DNA of 64,000 bases, from the NCBI RefSeq assembly GCF_004345365.1, contig NZ_SLVF01000008.1, positions 248,001-312,000 of the forward strand, given 5' to 3'. Positions 25,932 through 34,440 of the stretch are shown in pieces (position 1 is the first letter of the stretch; the number at the start of each line of letters is the position of its first letter). Origin of the DNA: Kribbella sp. VKM Ac-2568. Lineage in GTDB: Bacteria > Actinomycetota > Actinomycetes > Propionibacteriales > Kribbellaceae. Below the pieces are notes generated by a model that worked only from the letters and a program-made list of their open reading frames with translations, was not told where the DNA came from and did no database searches. Made by a program: the position numbers and the translations under genes.

Positions 25932-26975
25932 ATGAAGTTGTGGCGGTCGATCGCGGGGGTGCTGGCGTTCGTTGCCGTGGGCGCGGGAGTCTCGCCTGCC
26001 TGGGCGTGCGCGTGCGGCGGGTATCTGTCGGATGCCGGGTCGCGGGCGCGGGCCTACGGGGAGAACGCACTGGTGCGGTTCGACGGCACGCAGGAAGAGA
26101 TCGTGCTGTCGATGTCGATCCAGGGGCAGTCGAAGAAGGCGGCCTGGATCATGCCGGTACCGGCCGCCGCGAAGGTGGAGCTCGGCGACCGCGACCTGTT
26201 CTACCGGCTGGAGTCGATCACGCGTCCCAAGGTGGTCATCCGCAAGACCTACTGGCCGTTCCGGGATCTGGGGATCATGGGCAGCGGCCGGGGTGACACC
26301 GCCGGCGCAGCGCCAGGTTCGGCCGTCAACGTGCACCAGCAGATGGTGCTCGGCCCGTTCCAGGTCGCGCGGCTCGGTGGGACCAGCGCGACCGCCGTGA
26401 CGGACTGGCTCAGCAAGAACGGGTACGTCGTACCGGCCGGGTTGGCGACCAACCTCACGCCGTACATCACCGAGAAGTGGGAGATCGTCGCGGTCAAGCT
26501 GGCACCCGAGCGCGAGGGTGGTTCGATGAGCGGGTCGACCCCGCCGTTGCGGTTGACCTTCCCGTCGACGCGCATCGTCTACCCGATGCGGTTGAGCAAG
26601 GGCGCGACCACCGACCAGACGGTGACCGTGTATGTCGCCGCGCCGTACCGGGTGGACACGACCAAGCTGCCGGACCCGGCGGTCAAGCCGGAACTCCTGT
26701 ACGCCGGGCGAACGGAGGGGGAGTCGTATGCGCAACTGGCCGCGCCGACGTCGTTCCTGACGGCGTACACGGTGTCCTACACCGAGCCCGGCCGGATCAC
26801 CGACGACTTCGTCTTCGCCAAGGCGACCACGGACGCGGAGTACCAGCGGGTCACGTACGTCACCCGCAACGACGGGTTGCTGAGCACGATCGGGGTGATC
26901 TTCGGGATCCTGCTGCTGGTCGGTGCCGGCGCCGCGGTGATCGCCCGGATCCTAGTGCGCCGGTCCGCCTCCTGA
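25932..26975 (+). CDS. DUF2330 domain protein, secreted and membrane-anchored
   Basis: 347 residues. A signal peptide (IAGVLAFVAVGAGVSPAWA) is followed by the typical start of the mature DUF2330 domain, CACGGYL, and EEIVLSMSIQGQSKKAAWIMPVP. A C-terminal transmembrane helix (LLSTIGVIFGILLLVGAGAAV) and a short basic tail anchor it in the membrane. Function unknown. The gene starts 13 bp after the FAD oxidase and is probably leaderless. Confidence 0.85.
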   Translation: MKLWRSIAGVLAFVAVGAGVSPAWACACGGYLSDAGSRARAYGENALVRFDGTQEEIVLSMSIQGQSKKAAWIMPVPAAAKVELGDRDLFYRLESITRPKVVIRKTYWPFRDLGIMGSGRGDTAGAAPGSAVNVHQQMVLGPFQVARLGGTSATAVTDWLSKNGYVVPAGLATNLTPYITEKWEIVAVKLAPEREGGSMSGSTPPLRLTFPSTRIVYPMRLSKGATTDQTVTVYVAAPYRVDTTKLPDPAVKPELLYAGRTEGESYAQLAAPTSFLTAYTVSYTEPGRITDDFVFAKATTDAEYQRVTYVTRNDGLLSTIGVIFGILLLVGAGAAVIARILVRRSAS

Positions 26976-27025
26976 GCTATCCACAGGGCGCGGTTGGCGG
27001 AGCGGCGGGCGGCCGCCGGATCGTC

Positions 27026-27031
27026 TAGGCT
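27026..27031 (+). promoter_or_regulatory. -10 element of a near-leaderless promoter for the prepilin peptidase gene
   Basis: TAGGCT, followed by 8 nt and GTG 27040; no Shine-Dalgarno sequence. Confidence 0.4.
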
Positions 27032-27039
27032 CCTGGATC

Positions 27040-27747
27040 GTGCCGGCTGATCACGCGTTGCTCGCCGCGAGCGCCGGTGTGGTGCTCTGCGGCCCAGCGG
27101 CGTACCTGCTCGGCCCGTGGCTGCTGCGCCGGATCCCCGAGCCGGTCCTGGACGAGGGGGAGACCAAACCCCTGTACGCCGAGCTGGCCGGACCGCGGGC
27201 GGCGTACTGGTGCGGCGTTACCGCCGCGGTCGCGGGCGGGCTGCTCGGCTGGTCGCTGGGGAACTCGCCGGCGCTTGTCGCGTGGCTCATCCTTGCTGTG
27301 GTTGGTGCTGTGCTCGGTTACATCGACACCCGGACGAGGTACCTGCCGTCGGCGATCATCTGGCCGTCGTACCTGGTGGTCGGACTGGCGCTGGTGGTCG
27401 GCTCGGCGGTGTCGGGGGAGTGGGGATCGCTGCGGCGGGCGGCGATCGCGGGGGTGATCGGGTTCGGGGTGTTCTACGTGCTCTGGTACGTGTTCCCGCG
27501 CGGGGTGGGGTTCGGCGACGTGCGGCTGTCCGGGTTGCTCAGCATGGCGCTCGGCTGGCTCGGCTGGGGTGAGCTCGTCACTGGTCTGTACGGCGGATTC
27601 TTCCTCGGCGCGGTGATCGGGATCGTGCTGACGCTGGCGAAGGTGTTCAAGCGCAAACAGCTGTTCCCGTTCGGCCCGTTCATGCTGGTCGGTGCGCTGA
27701 TCGGCGTACTGGTCGGTGGTCCGCTCGAACGCCTCTACCTGGGCTAG
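27040..27747 (+). CDS. Prepilin peptidase, A24 family (type IV prepilin/TadV-like)
   Basis: 235 residues, about seven transmembrane helices. The two catalytic aspartates are in YIDTRTRYLP and GFGDVRLS (the GxGD motif of aspartyl prepilin peptidases). The N-terminal methyltransferase-type Cys domain of PilD is absent, so it only cleaves prepilin leaders, probably for Tad/Flp-like pili or competence pseudopilins encoded elsewhere. Its place between aroE and aroC is typical of actinobacteria. Confidence 0.9.
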   Translation: MPADHALLAASAGVVLCGPAAYLLGPWLLRRIPEPVLDEGETKPLYAELAGPRAAYWCGVTAAVAGGLLGWSLGNSPALVAWLILAVVGAVLGYIDTRTRYLPSAIIWPSYLVVGLALVVGSAVSGEWGSLRRAAIAGVIGFGVFYVLWYVFPRGVGFGDVRLSGLLSMALGWLGWGELVTGLYGGFFLGAVIGIVLTLAKVFKRKQLFPFGPFMLVGALIGVLVGGPLERLYLG

Positions 27748-27841
27748 GGCCGATACACCAGCGGGTCAAGGCGACCTGGGACCCGCGTAATCTGTCGGGC
27801 ACAAGCTTTCGATCGAACCGGCCTGACGGCTGACCTGAACC

Positions 27842-27891
27842 GGCCGGGGCGCCGGGCCTGATCCTCGGGGGACGGGCCGGACGCCCCGGCC
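27842..27891. terminator. Long-loop GC hairpin between convergent genes
   Basis: GGCCGGGGCG (27842-27851) pairs with CGCCCCGGCC (27882-27891) across a 30-nt GC-rich loop. It lies between the prepilin peptidase and the ADP-ribosylglycohydrolase. Confidence 0.4.
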
Positions 27892-27963
27892 CGCCTGTCA
27901 GTGACGTTCTTCCAGGCCGATGGCGTCGCGGAGTTTCTGGGTGGCTTCCCGGAGTGCTGGGTC

Positions 27964-29082
27964 TCACCAGCCGGGGTAGCGCTGGCGCCAGCCGGTCTCG
28001 GGGCCGTAATCGCCGTGCAGCCTTGACTGCTGGGTGAACTCGAACACCAGGTCGTCGGCCAACTCGAGGATCACGCCGCGGCCTTCGACAGCGAACACGA
28101 GTTCCGGCGGCAACGCGGTCTCCCCATGCAGCGCGCCGAGGATGTTGCCGCAGATCGCGCCGGTCGAGTCGCTGTCGCCCGAATGCGTGACCGCGAGGGC
28201 CAGAGCGTCGAGGAACTGCTCGGGCTCGGGATACACCAGAGCGCAGTACACGCCGATGCCGAGCGCTTCCTCGGCGATCCAGCCGCCACCGAGTCGTTCC
28301 ACGGTTGCCTGTCCTGGCTGGCTGTTGGCCGCCAACTCGCGCGCGGCGGCGAGCGCAGTACTGGTCTCTTCGTGGCCGGGTTTCTGCGCGAGTAGTGCTT
28401 GCGCGGAGTCGAGCGCGGAGTTGAGGTCGGCGCCTTGGCAGATGGCGTGGACGATCGCGGCGAGCGCGCCTGAGGCGAGCTTGCCGGTCAGGTGTCCATG
28501 CGTGTATCCCGCTGCTTGCGCCGCCGAGTCGAACGCCCACTCGGCACTGAACCACCTCGCCGGCAACAGCCCAAACGGCGCCGCCCGCATGACTCCGCCG
28601 CACCCCTTGGAGTCGTTGACCGCCTGCCCGCCGAACTGCTGGATCCTGTCGCCACCCTTGCGAGCCTCGGTCAACGCCGACAGGCAGGTGTTGCCGGGAG
28701 CGCGGCGCGCGTACAACCACTGCTCACCCTGCAACCACCCGTCGAGCTGCCCACTCGGCCCCGGCAACAACTGCGTGTCGAGCCACCGGTCGTACGCGTG
28801 ATGCACCACCGCCACCGTGAACCCAAGCCCCCGATCGGTCCGCACCCCCGCGCGGATCAACCCCTCGACGGTGAACAAGGTCATCTGCGTGTCATCGGTC
28901 ACCGTCCCGGCAGGCCACCCCGTGCCCCCGGCAACAAACCCCCGCAACCCCTCCGGATGAGCAGCAACAATCTCTTGCCCCTGCGAGAACTCAACCGGCC
29001 CCCCAAGCGCATCCCCGATCGCCCCACCCAACAAACAACCCCGAACCCTGGACCGATAAGCCTCATCATCCGCACGCGTCAC
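27964..29082 (-). CDS. ADP-ribosylglycohydrolase family protein
   Basis: 372 residues. The DraG-type fold is clear: RSRVRGCLLGGAIGDALGGPVE, TVTDDTQMTLFTVEGLIR with the Mg-binding T-D-D, and C-terminal VTHSGDSDSTGAICGNILGA carrying the second metal-binding D-S-D. It removes ADP-ribose from a modified protein, nucleic acid or small molecule. GTG 29082 is chosen because TACGCT lies 6 nt upstream (leaderless pattern) and because upstream frames are not conserved-looking. In the same frame after the stop, 22 more codons (DPALREATQKLRDAIGLEER...) stay open. Confidence 0.9.
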   Translation of the reverse strand: MTRADDEAYRSRVRGCLLGGAIGDALGGPVEFSQGQEIVAAHPEGLRGFVAGGTGWPAGTVTDDTQMTLFTVEGLIRAGVRTDRGLGFTVAVVHHAYDRWLDTQLLPGPSGQLDGWLQGEQWLYARRAPGNTCLSALTEARKGGDRIQQFGGQAVNDSKGCGGVMRAAPFGLLPARWFSAEWAFDSAAQAAGYTHGHLTGKLASGALAAIVHAICQGADLNSALDSAQALLAQKPGHEETSTALAAARELAANSQPGQATVERLGGGWIAEEALGIGVYCALVYPEPEQFLDALALAVTHSGDSDSTGAICGNILGALHGETALPPELVFAVEGRGVILELADDLVFEFTQQSRLHGDYGPETGWRQRYPGW

Positions 29083-29088
29083 CCGCCG

Positions 29089-29094
29089 AGCGTA
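29089..29094 (-). promoter_or_regulatory. -10 element of a leaderless promoter for the ADP-ribosylglycohydrolase gene
   Basis: On the minus strand TACGCT is followed by 6 nt and GTG 29082. Confidence 0.45.
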
Positions 29095-29200
29095 CGACGA
29101 GAAGGAGCCACTCCCACGCCACCTCCTCCGTCGGCGCCACCCCGGGTCGCGGCTCCTTCGTCGCCCGCTCAGCAAGAGCCAGGCGACACGTGGGTCGGGT

Positions 29201-29464
29201 TCACATCCCCACCTCAGCACGGATCCGCCGGACCAGCCCGGGCAGCACCTGGGCGAACCGGTCGACTTCTTCGTACGTCGTGGCCGGGCTGGTGGACCAC
29301 CTCGTTTCTGCTGAGCGGCGACGGAGGGCCGCGACCCGAGGGTGGGCGGGCCGGTAATCGCTGAGGACGAGCGAACGGCGTACGCAACGACAGGTAGTAC
29401 TGCGTTCTCCGGGCGTCTCGACCGCATCGCTGAGCGTGGAGGTTGATGTCGCGAGCGACCTCAT
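29201..29464 (-). pseudogene. Remnant resembling the C-terminus of a cysteine desulfurase
   Basis: The last about 30 residues before the stop (TTYEEVDRFAQVLPGLVRRI) closely match the C-terminal helix of class V aminotransferase/cysteine desulfurases, where TT-x-E-E-V-D-x-x-x-x-x-L-P is common. The preceding residues (to 29464) are low-complexity and basic and do not supply the PLP domain. No catalytic Cys or PLP Lys region remains nearby, so this is probably a decayed fragment. Confidence 0.4.
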
Positions 29465-29522
29465 CCTGTCGTTCGGTACAGCCGTGCCGGAGCAGCAGGT
29501 CAGGGTGGACTTCTTGTCATGC

Positions 29523-29642
29523 GAGCCGGCCGCCCGACCACCTCTGGTACGGCAGGCCGGCCTGATGACGACCTCTGGTACGGCGGGCCGGCTGCCTGAC
29601 TACCTCTGTACGGCGAGCTGGCCGCCTGACCACCTCGCCGCG
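29523..29642. repeat. Short imperfect tandem repeat, about 31 bp x 4
   Basis: The core ACCTCTGGTACGGC occurs at 29540 and 29571, a one-base-shorter form at 29602 and a degenerate form at 29632, each followed by GGCCGGC-like sequence. The period of 31 or 30 is not a multiple of three. Confidence 0.7.
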
Positions 29643-29808
29643 GTCCAGTGACCACCCCGGGCCCCGTCCGGTAATCATTCGCTCCGCTGCGACGAAGGAG
29701 CCGCGACCCGGGGGCGGGCGGGACCAAGCGACAGAGGGGCTGCGTGGGCAGGTTGTCCACGGGGTGGGCGGGAGCGGGCGCCGTGGGAGCGCGTGGGAGG
29801 ATTGCGGC

Positions 29809-31011
29809 ATGCTGCGCTGGCTTACCGCCGGCGAGTCGCACGGACAAGCGCTCGTCGCCGTACTCGAAGGTCTTCCCGCAGGCGTCCTGGTCACCACGGA
29901 TGATGTGGCCGACGCCCTGGCTCGTCGTCGTCTCGGTTATGGCCGGGGTGCGCGGATGAAGTTCGAGCGGGACGAGGTGACTTTCATCGGCGGGTTCCGG
30001 CACGGGGTGTCGCTCGGCAGCCCGGTCGCGATCCAGGTGGGGAACACCGAGTGGCCGAAGTGGGAGCAGGTGATGGCTGGCGATCCGGTCGATCCGGAGG
30101 TGCTGGCCGATCTCGCCCGCAATGCCCCGCTGACTCGCCCGCGCCCTGGTCACGCCGACCTCGCCGGGATGCAGAAGTACGGCTTCGACGAGGCCCGTCC
30201 GGTGCTGGAGCGCGCGAGCGCCCGGGAGACCGCGGCCCGGGTCGCGCTCGGTGAGGTCGCCGCGCGGTTCCTGAAGCAGGCGTACGGGATCACCATCGTC
30301 AGCCACGTGGTCGAGCTCGGCACCGTGAAGGCACCGTACGGCGTGATTCCCTCGGCCACCGATGTCGCCAGGCTCGACGCGGACCCGGTGCGCTGCCTGG
30401 ATCCGGACGCGAGCAAGCAGATGGTCGCCGAGATCGATCAGGCACAGAAGGCCGGTGACACCCTCGGTGGTGTCGTCGAGGTTGTCGTCGACGGCCTCCC
30501 GCCGGGCCTCGGCAGCTACGTGCATTGGGACCGTCGGCTGGACTCCAAGCTCGCCGGCGCGCTGATGGGCATCCAGGCGATCAAGGGCGTCGAACTCGGC
30601 GACGGCTTCGAGTTGGCCCGTACGCCTGGATCCCAGGCGCACGACGAGATCGTCGCCGAGAACGGAGAGGTACGCCGTACCAGCGGGCGCTCGGGTGGTA
30701 CCGAGGGCGGCATGAGCACGGGGGAGACCCTGCGCGTGCGTGCCGCGATGAAGCCGATCGCGACGGTGCCGAGGGCGCTGCGCACGATCGACACGGTCAC
30801 CGGCGAGGCGGCTTCGGCGCACCACCAGCGCTCCGACGTCTGCGCCGTACCGGCCGCGGGCATCGTCGCCGAGGCGATGGTGGCCCTGGTCCTGGCGGAC
30901 GTGTCGATCGAGAAGTTCGGCGGGGACTCGGTCGGGGAGACCTCGCGCAACCACAAGTCGTACCTGGCGAACCTGCCGTCGACGATCGCCGCGCGCGAGT
31001 GGGCCCAGTGA
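29809..31011 (+). CDS. aroC: Chorismate synthase
   Basis: 400 residues. It converts EPSP to chorismate using reduced FMN. Family signatures present: MLRWLTAGESHGQALV at the start, RPGHADLAGMQKYG, RASARETAARVALG, the Ser/Gly-rich RTSGRSGGTEGGMSTGE and EKFGGDSVGETSRN near the end. ATG 29809 fits the family exactly; GAGGAT lies 6 nt upstream and may be a leaderless -10, as no Shine-Dalgarno sequence is seen. Its stop overlaps aroK. Confidence 0.96.
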   Translation: MLRWLTAGESHGQALVAVLEGLPAGVLVTTDDVADALARRRLGYGRGARMKFERDEVTFIGGFRHGVSLGSPVAIQVGNTEWPKWEQVMAGDPVDPEVLADLARNAPLTRPRPGHADLAGMQKYGFDEARPVLERASARETAARVALGEVAARFLKQAYGITIVSHVVELGTVKAPYGVIPSATDVARLDADPVRCLDPDASKQMVAEIDQAQKAGDTLGGVVEVVVDGLPPGLGSYVHWDRRLDSKLAGALMGIQAIKGVELGDGFELARTPGSQAHDEIVAENGEVRRTSGRSGGTEGGMSTGETLRVRAAMKPIATVPRALRTIDTVTGEAASAHHQRSDVCAVPAAGIVAEAMVALVLADVSIEKFGGDSVGETSRNHKSYLANLPSTIAAREWAQ

Positions 31012-31508
31012 GCCCGGTCGTCGTCCTGGTCGGTCCGCCCGGTTCGGGCAAGTCGACCATCGCCGCGCTGCTGGCGACGCGGCTCGGCAGGACGCACCGC
31101 GACACCGACACGGACGTCGAGAACGAGGCGGGCAAGCCGATCTCGGACATCTTCGTCGACGCCGGCGAAGCCGCCTTCCGCGCACTCGAGCGGGCCGCGA
31201 TCGTGGCCGCTCTGAAGGATGACGGTGCGGTGCTGTCGCTCGGTGGTGGCGCCGTGCTGGACGCCGAGACCCGTGCCGATCTGGCCGGGCACAACGTCGT
31301 CTACCTGGACGTTTCCATCGGCGAGGCGGCCAAGCGGGTCGGCCTCGGAGTCGCCCGGCCGTTGCTGCTCGGCAACGTCCGCACCCAGCTGAAGAACCTG
31401 ATGGACGCCCGCCGGCCCTTGTACGTCGAGGTCGCCAAGCTGACGGTGACCACCGACGGCCGGACGCCGGAGGAGATCGCCGACGAGATCGTGGAGCACC
31501 TCGGATGA
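31008..31508 (+). CDS. aroK: Shikimate kinase
   Basis: 166 residues. The P-loop GPPGSGKST (about 9-17), the shikimate-binding DTDTDVE and the GGGAV motif (about residue 80) identify it. It phosphorylates shikimate with ATP. GTG 31008 overlaps the aroC stop (GTGA) and the gene overlaps aroB by ATGA, so aroC-aroK-aroB are translationally coupled. Confidence 0.95.
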   Translation: MSPVVVLVGPPGSGKSTIAALLATRLGRTHRDTDTDVENEAGKPISDIFVDAGEAAFRALERAAIVAALKDDGAVLSLGGGAVLDAETRADLAGHNVVYLDVSIGEAAKRVGLGVARPLLLGNVRTQLKNLMDARRPLYVEVAKLTVTTDGRTPEEIADEIVEHLG

Positions 31509-32632
31509 GCACCGAATCCGGTACCAACGGCGTGGTGGACAAGACCCGCAGGATCAGGGTCGAGGCGGCGTCGCCATACGACGTTGTCATCGGCAACAAT
31601 CTGCTGGCTGAGCTGCCTGCCCTGGTCGGTGATGACGTACGCCGGGTCGCGGTGATCCACCCGCGGGCCCTTCGCACCAGCGGCGACGCCATCCGCGACG
31701 ACCTCACCGCGGGCGGGTTCACCGCGCACGCGATCGAGATCCCGGACGCCGAGGAGGCCAAGTCTGCCGAAGTGCTGGCTTACTGCTGGTCGGTGCTCGG
31801 CCAGGCCGGCTTCACCCGGTCCGACGCGATCGTCTCGATCGGCGGTGGTACGACGACCGACCTCGCGGGATTCGTCGCCGCGACCTGGCTGCGCGGTGTC
31901 CGGGTCGTCCACATCCCGACCACGTTGCTCGCCATGGTGGACGCGGCCGTGGGTGGCAAGACCGGCATCAACACTGCCGAGGGCAAGAACCTGGTCGGCG
32001 CCTTCTGGGAACCGGCCGGGGTGCTGTGCGACCTCGCCGCGCTGGAAACCCTTCCCCGCAACGACTACGTGAGCGGCCTGGCCGAAGTGGTGAAGTGCGG
32101 GTTCATCGCGGACCCGGTGATCCTCGACCTGGTGGAGAAGGACCCGGCCGGCGCGTCCGTACCGGCGTACGAGCACACCGAGGAACTCATCGCCCGGGCG
32201 ATCCAGGTGAAGGCCGACACGGTCGCCGCCGATCTGCACGAGCGAACGACGACCGTCGGCGGTCAGGTCGGGCGGGAGGCCCTGAACTACGGGCACACTC
32301 TCGGCCACGCGATCGAGCGGGTCGAGCGGTACAAGTGGCGCCACGGTGCCGCGATCAGCATCGGCATGGTGTTCGTCGCCGAACTCGCCCGGGCCGCGGG
32401 CAAGCTCGACGACGCCACGGCCGACCGGCACCGCGCAGTACTGGAGTCCCTCGGCCTGCCGACGTCCTACCGGGCCGACGCCTGGTCGCACCTGCAGGAC
32501 GCGATGAAGCTGGACAAGAAGACCCGGGCCGACCGGTTGCGCTTCGTGGTACTGGATGGGTTGGCCAAGCCGACCATCCTCGAAGCGCCCGACCCGAGTC
32601 TTCTCGTCGCCGCCTACGCCGAGATCAGCTGA
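31505..32632 (+). CDS. aroB: 3-Dehydroquinate synthase
   Basis: 375 residues. The NAD- and metal-binding core is visible: IGGGTTTDLAGFVAATWLRG, PTTLLAMVDAAVGGKTGIN, GLAEVVKCGFI and the zinc ligands in NYGHTLGHAIE. It catalyses the second shikimate-pathway step. It ends 3 bp from the stop of the convergent membrane-protein gene at 32636, leaving no room for a separate terminator. Confidence 0.96.
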   Translation: MSTESGTNGVVDKTRRIRVEAASPYDVVIGNNLLAELPALVGDDVRRVAVIHPRALRTSGDAIRDDLTAGGFTAHAIEIPDAEEAKSAEVLAYCWSVLGQAGFTRSDAIVSIGGGTTTDLAGFVAATWLRGVRVVHIPTTLLAMVDAAVGGKTGINTAEGKNLVGAFWEPAGVLCDLAALETLPRNDYVSGLAEVVKCGFIADPVILDLVEKDPAGASVPAYEHTEELIARAIQVKADTVAADLHERTTTVGGQVGREALNYGHTLGHAIERVERYKWRHGAAISIGMVFVAELARAAGKLDDATADRHRAVLESLGLPTSYRADAWSHLQDAMKLDKKTRADRLRFVVLDGLAKPTILEAPDPSLLVAAYAEIS

Positions 32633-32635
32633 GGT

Positions 32636-33592
32636 TCAGCGCGGCTTGGTGCTGTCGGCCTGCAGTGAGATGACGGAATGCTTACCCTCGTTGGTCAGGG
32701 CGACGACATAACGCTCGGTTAGCGAGGCGCTGACAGGCTTGCCGGCCTGGTCCAGCAGCCGGGTCTCCAGCTGGACCTTGTCGCCGGCTACGAGCTTCGC
32801 CTCGGCCTGGGCCTGAACGTAGCCGAGGCCGTCGGTCACCTCGCTCGTGAACCACGGCGTCGGCTTGCCCTTCACGACGATCCGGCGCTGGACGGTGGCG
32901 GCCGCCGGGGGGGCAACGACCCACCGGCTCGTCGACAGCTTCGTCGGTTTGCGCCCACTCAGGTCAATGATCAGCCCGACGCCATCACCGGTACCGCCGA
33001 GGCCGTCCGGGTACTTGGTGCTGAAAGTCCCGAACTCGTAGTCGCGTTGCACGTGGCCGTGCGCGTCTTTCGTCGGCATCCGGCCGACGCAGGCGTAGAT
33101 GCGGTCGCCTGACTTGACCGCGACGGTCCAGCGCGTGCTGCCGGGGGGCGGTCCGGCGACCTGTCCGGCGATCTGGGTCGCGTGCAGAATCTTGTCGACC
33201 TTCGCTCCGGCTCCGGGCCAGTTCAGTGGCGCCGTTCCGGAGGTCTGCCCGGGAATGTCCTTGGAACCGATCCACTTGGCGCACTCGGTCCCGAACGCCT
33301 TCGCCTGGGCGTCGGTGAGCTTGCCCCGGTCGATCGAAACGGTCTGCTCGGTCGGCTTGTTCGTCGCCGCCTTGCTCGCACCGACCGACTGCCCGGCCGC
33401 GCCCGGGTCGTCATGCTTCAGCAGCGACGGCACGGTGAGAGCGCCGGCGGCAACCACCGCGATCGACGCGGCGGCCGTAACCGGCAGCAGCCAGCTCCTC
33501 CGGCCACGCTTCTCGTCGGTCTCGGCCAGTAGGTGGTCAAGGATCGTGGTCTTGTTGGGGAGCGGTCGCTCCGCCGGGATCTGCTTGGTCAT
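32636..33592 (-). CDS. Membrane protein coupled to an ECF sigma factor (possible anti-sigma factor)
   Basis: 318 residues: cytoplasmic N-terminus, one transmembrane helix (SWLLPVTAAASIAVVAAGALT, about residues 34-55) and a large outer domain with beta-rich stretches (TRWTVAVKSGDRIYACVGRM). The start overlaps the sigma gene stop (ATGA). No zinc HxxxCxxC motif is present. The outer domain shares the PW(F/Y)...DG-GYV pattern with the protein at 3106-4011, so the two are paralogues. A regulatory role is inferred from gene coupling only. Confidence 0.75.
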   Translation of the reverse strand: MTKQIPAERPLPNKTTILDHLLAETDEKRGRRSWLLPVTAAASIAVVAAGALTVPSLLKHDDPGAAGQSVGASKAATNKPTEQTVSIDRGKLTDAQAKAFGTECAKWIGSKDIPGQTSGTAPLNWPGAGAKVDKILHATQIAGQVAGPPPGSTRWTVAVKSGDRIYACVGRMPTKDAHGHVQRDYEFGTFSTKYPDGLGGTGDGVGLIIDLSGRKPTKLSTSRWVVAPPAAATVQRRIVVKGKPTPWFTSEVTDGLGYVQAQAEAKLVAGDKVQLETRLLDQAGKPVSASLTERYVVALTNEGKHSVISLQADSTKPR

Positions 33593-34230
33593 CCGAGCCC
33601 CTCCGTGGTGCCGAGATCGAGGAGGCCGGCCAGGCGCGTCCGCGCTCTGGACAGCCGGGATTTGACGGTGCCTTCCGGTACGCCGAGGGCTCTGGCCGCC
33701 TCGGCGATCGAGCACTCCGACCAGATGACGAGCTCGACGGCCTCGCGCTGCTTGGCCGGGATCCGGTCGAGCAGCCGGCGGATCTCGCTCATCGCGCGTT
33801 CGTCGTCGACCCGGTCCGCCGCCGCTCCCGAATGGTCGGGGACGGTGCCGCTGTGATCGATCAGCTCGACCCGGTCCGTCAACGCTGTCTGTCGCCGTGA
33901 GGACCGCAGGACGTTGCCGCACTCATATCCAGCCATCACCAGCAGCAGCGGCCGGGCGGTGGCGAGTGTCAGCCGGTCGATCCGGCCGGCGCGAGCCCGT
34001 CGCCAGAGCGCGACGAAGGTCGCCTGGACGACATCCTCGGCGCTCGCCCACGACGACGTCCGCCGGAAGGCGAAGTTGTAGACCGCGTCGCTGTGGCGAT
34101 GGAACAGATCGGCCAGGGCCTGCTCGTCGGCGACCCGGAGTCGTTCCCACAGCTCCCGGTCGTCGCTGACCGTGGACCTGGGGCTCGCCTCCATCCGCCG
34201 CACTCCCATCGTTGCTGTTCTTGTGCTCAT
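33589..34230 (-). CDS. ECF-type RNA polymerase sigma factor
   Basis: 213 residues. Region 2: DLFHRHSDAVYNFAFRRTSS and AEDVVQATFVALWRR; region 4: IPAKQREAVELVIWSECSIA and GVPEGTVKSRLSRARTRL. It is closely similar in layout to the sigma factor at 4008-4640, with the same coupled membrane protein behind it. It splits the shikimate genes: aroB converges on the pair and aroQ lies on the other side. ATG 34230 is used; internal ATGs at 34209 and 34194 are possible. Confidence 0.9.
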   Translation of the reverse strand: MSTRTATMGVRRMEASPRSTVSDDRELWERLRVADEQALADLFHRHSDAVYNFAFRRTSSWASAEDVVQATFVALWRRARAGRIDRLTLATARPLLLVMAGYECGNVLRSSRRQTALTDRVELIDHSGTVPDHSGAAADRVDDERAMSEIRRLLDRIPAKQREAVELVIWSECSIAEAARALGVPEGTVKSRLSRARTRLAGLLDLGTTEGLG

Positions 34231-34278
34231 ACCGGGGAGAGTCCGGCAGTCGCGGCGCGGGTTCCATCGGGCTCGAAG

Positions 34279-34440
34279 TCAGCCCAGTTCGTCCGGCAGC
34301 GGGCGGTGGTGCAGGACGTCGAGCCGGGAAACCGCTCTGGTCAGCACAACATAGGGACGGTTCAGGCCGCGGGTTTCGGCCTCGATGATCGCGGCCGGCT
34401 CGACGGCGATCACGCCGATGGACCCTTCTTCCTTGAGCGC
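34279..34440 (-). pseudogene. C-terminal remnant of a HelD/UvrD-like helicase
   Basis: About 54 codons ending at TGA 34279 read GVIAVEPAAIIEAETRGLNR, then PYVVLTRAVSRLDVLH and a Pro-rich end. This matches the last segment of HelD-type superfamily 1 proteins (VEPAAI...RGLN-LYVALTRA), including helicase motif VI. The Arg of motif VI is kept, but nothing upstream continues the protein, so only the 3' tip remains. Confidence 0.6.

Larger units (their letters stand above)
29140..29713. repeat. Exact 25-bp inverted repeat pair
   Basis: Bases 29140-29164 (starting CCCCGGGTCGCGGCTCC) are the exact reverse complement of 29689-29713. A third, imperfect copy in the right-hand orientation lies at about 29318-29341. 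The copies do not extend further on either side. Confidence 0.75.
29083..29808. other. 726-bp stretch without an intact gene
   Basis: It contains an exact 25-bp inverted repeat (29140-29164 and 29689-29713), a degenerate third copy, the 3' remnant of a cysteine-desulfurase-like gene on the minus strand, and a roughly 31-bp tandem repeat. It looks like a decayed or rearranged locus between the ADP-ribosylglycohydrolase and aroC. Confidence 0.6.
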
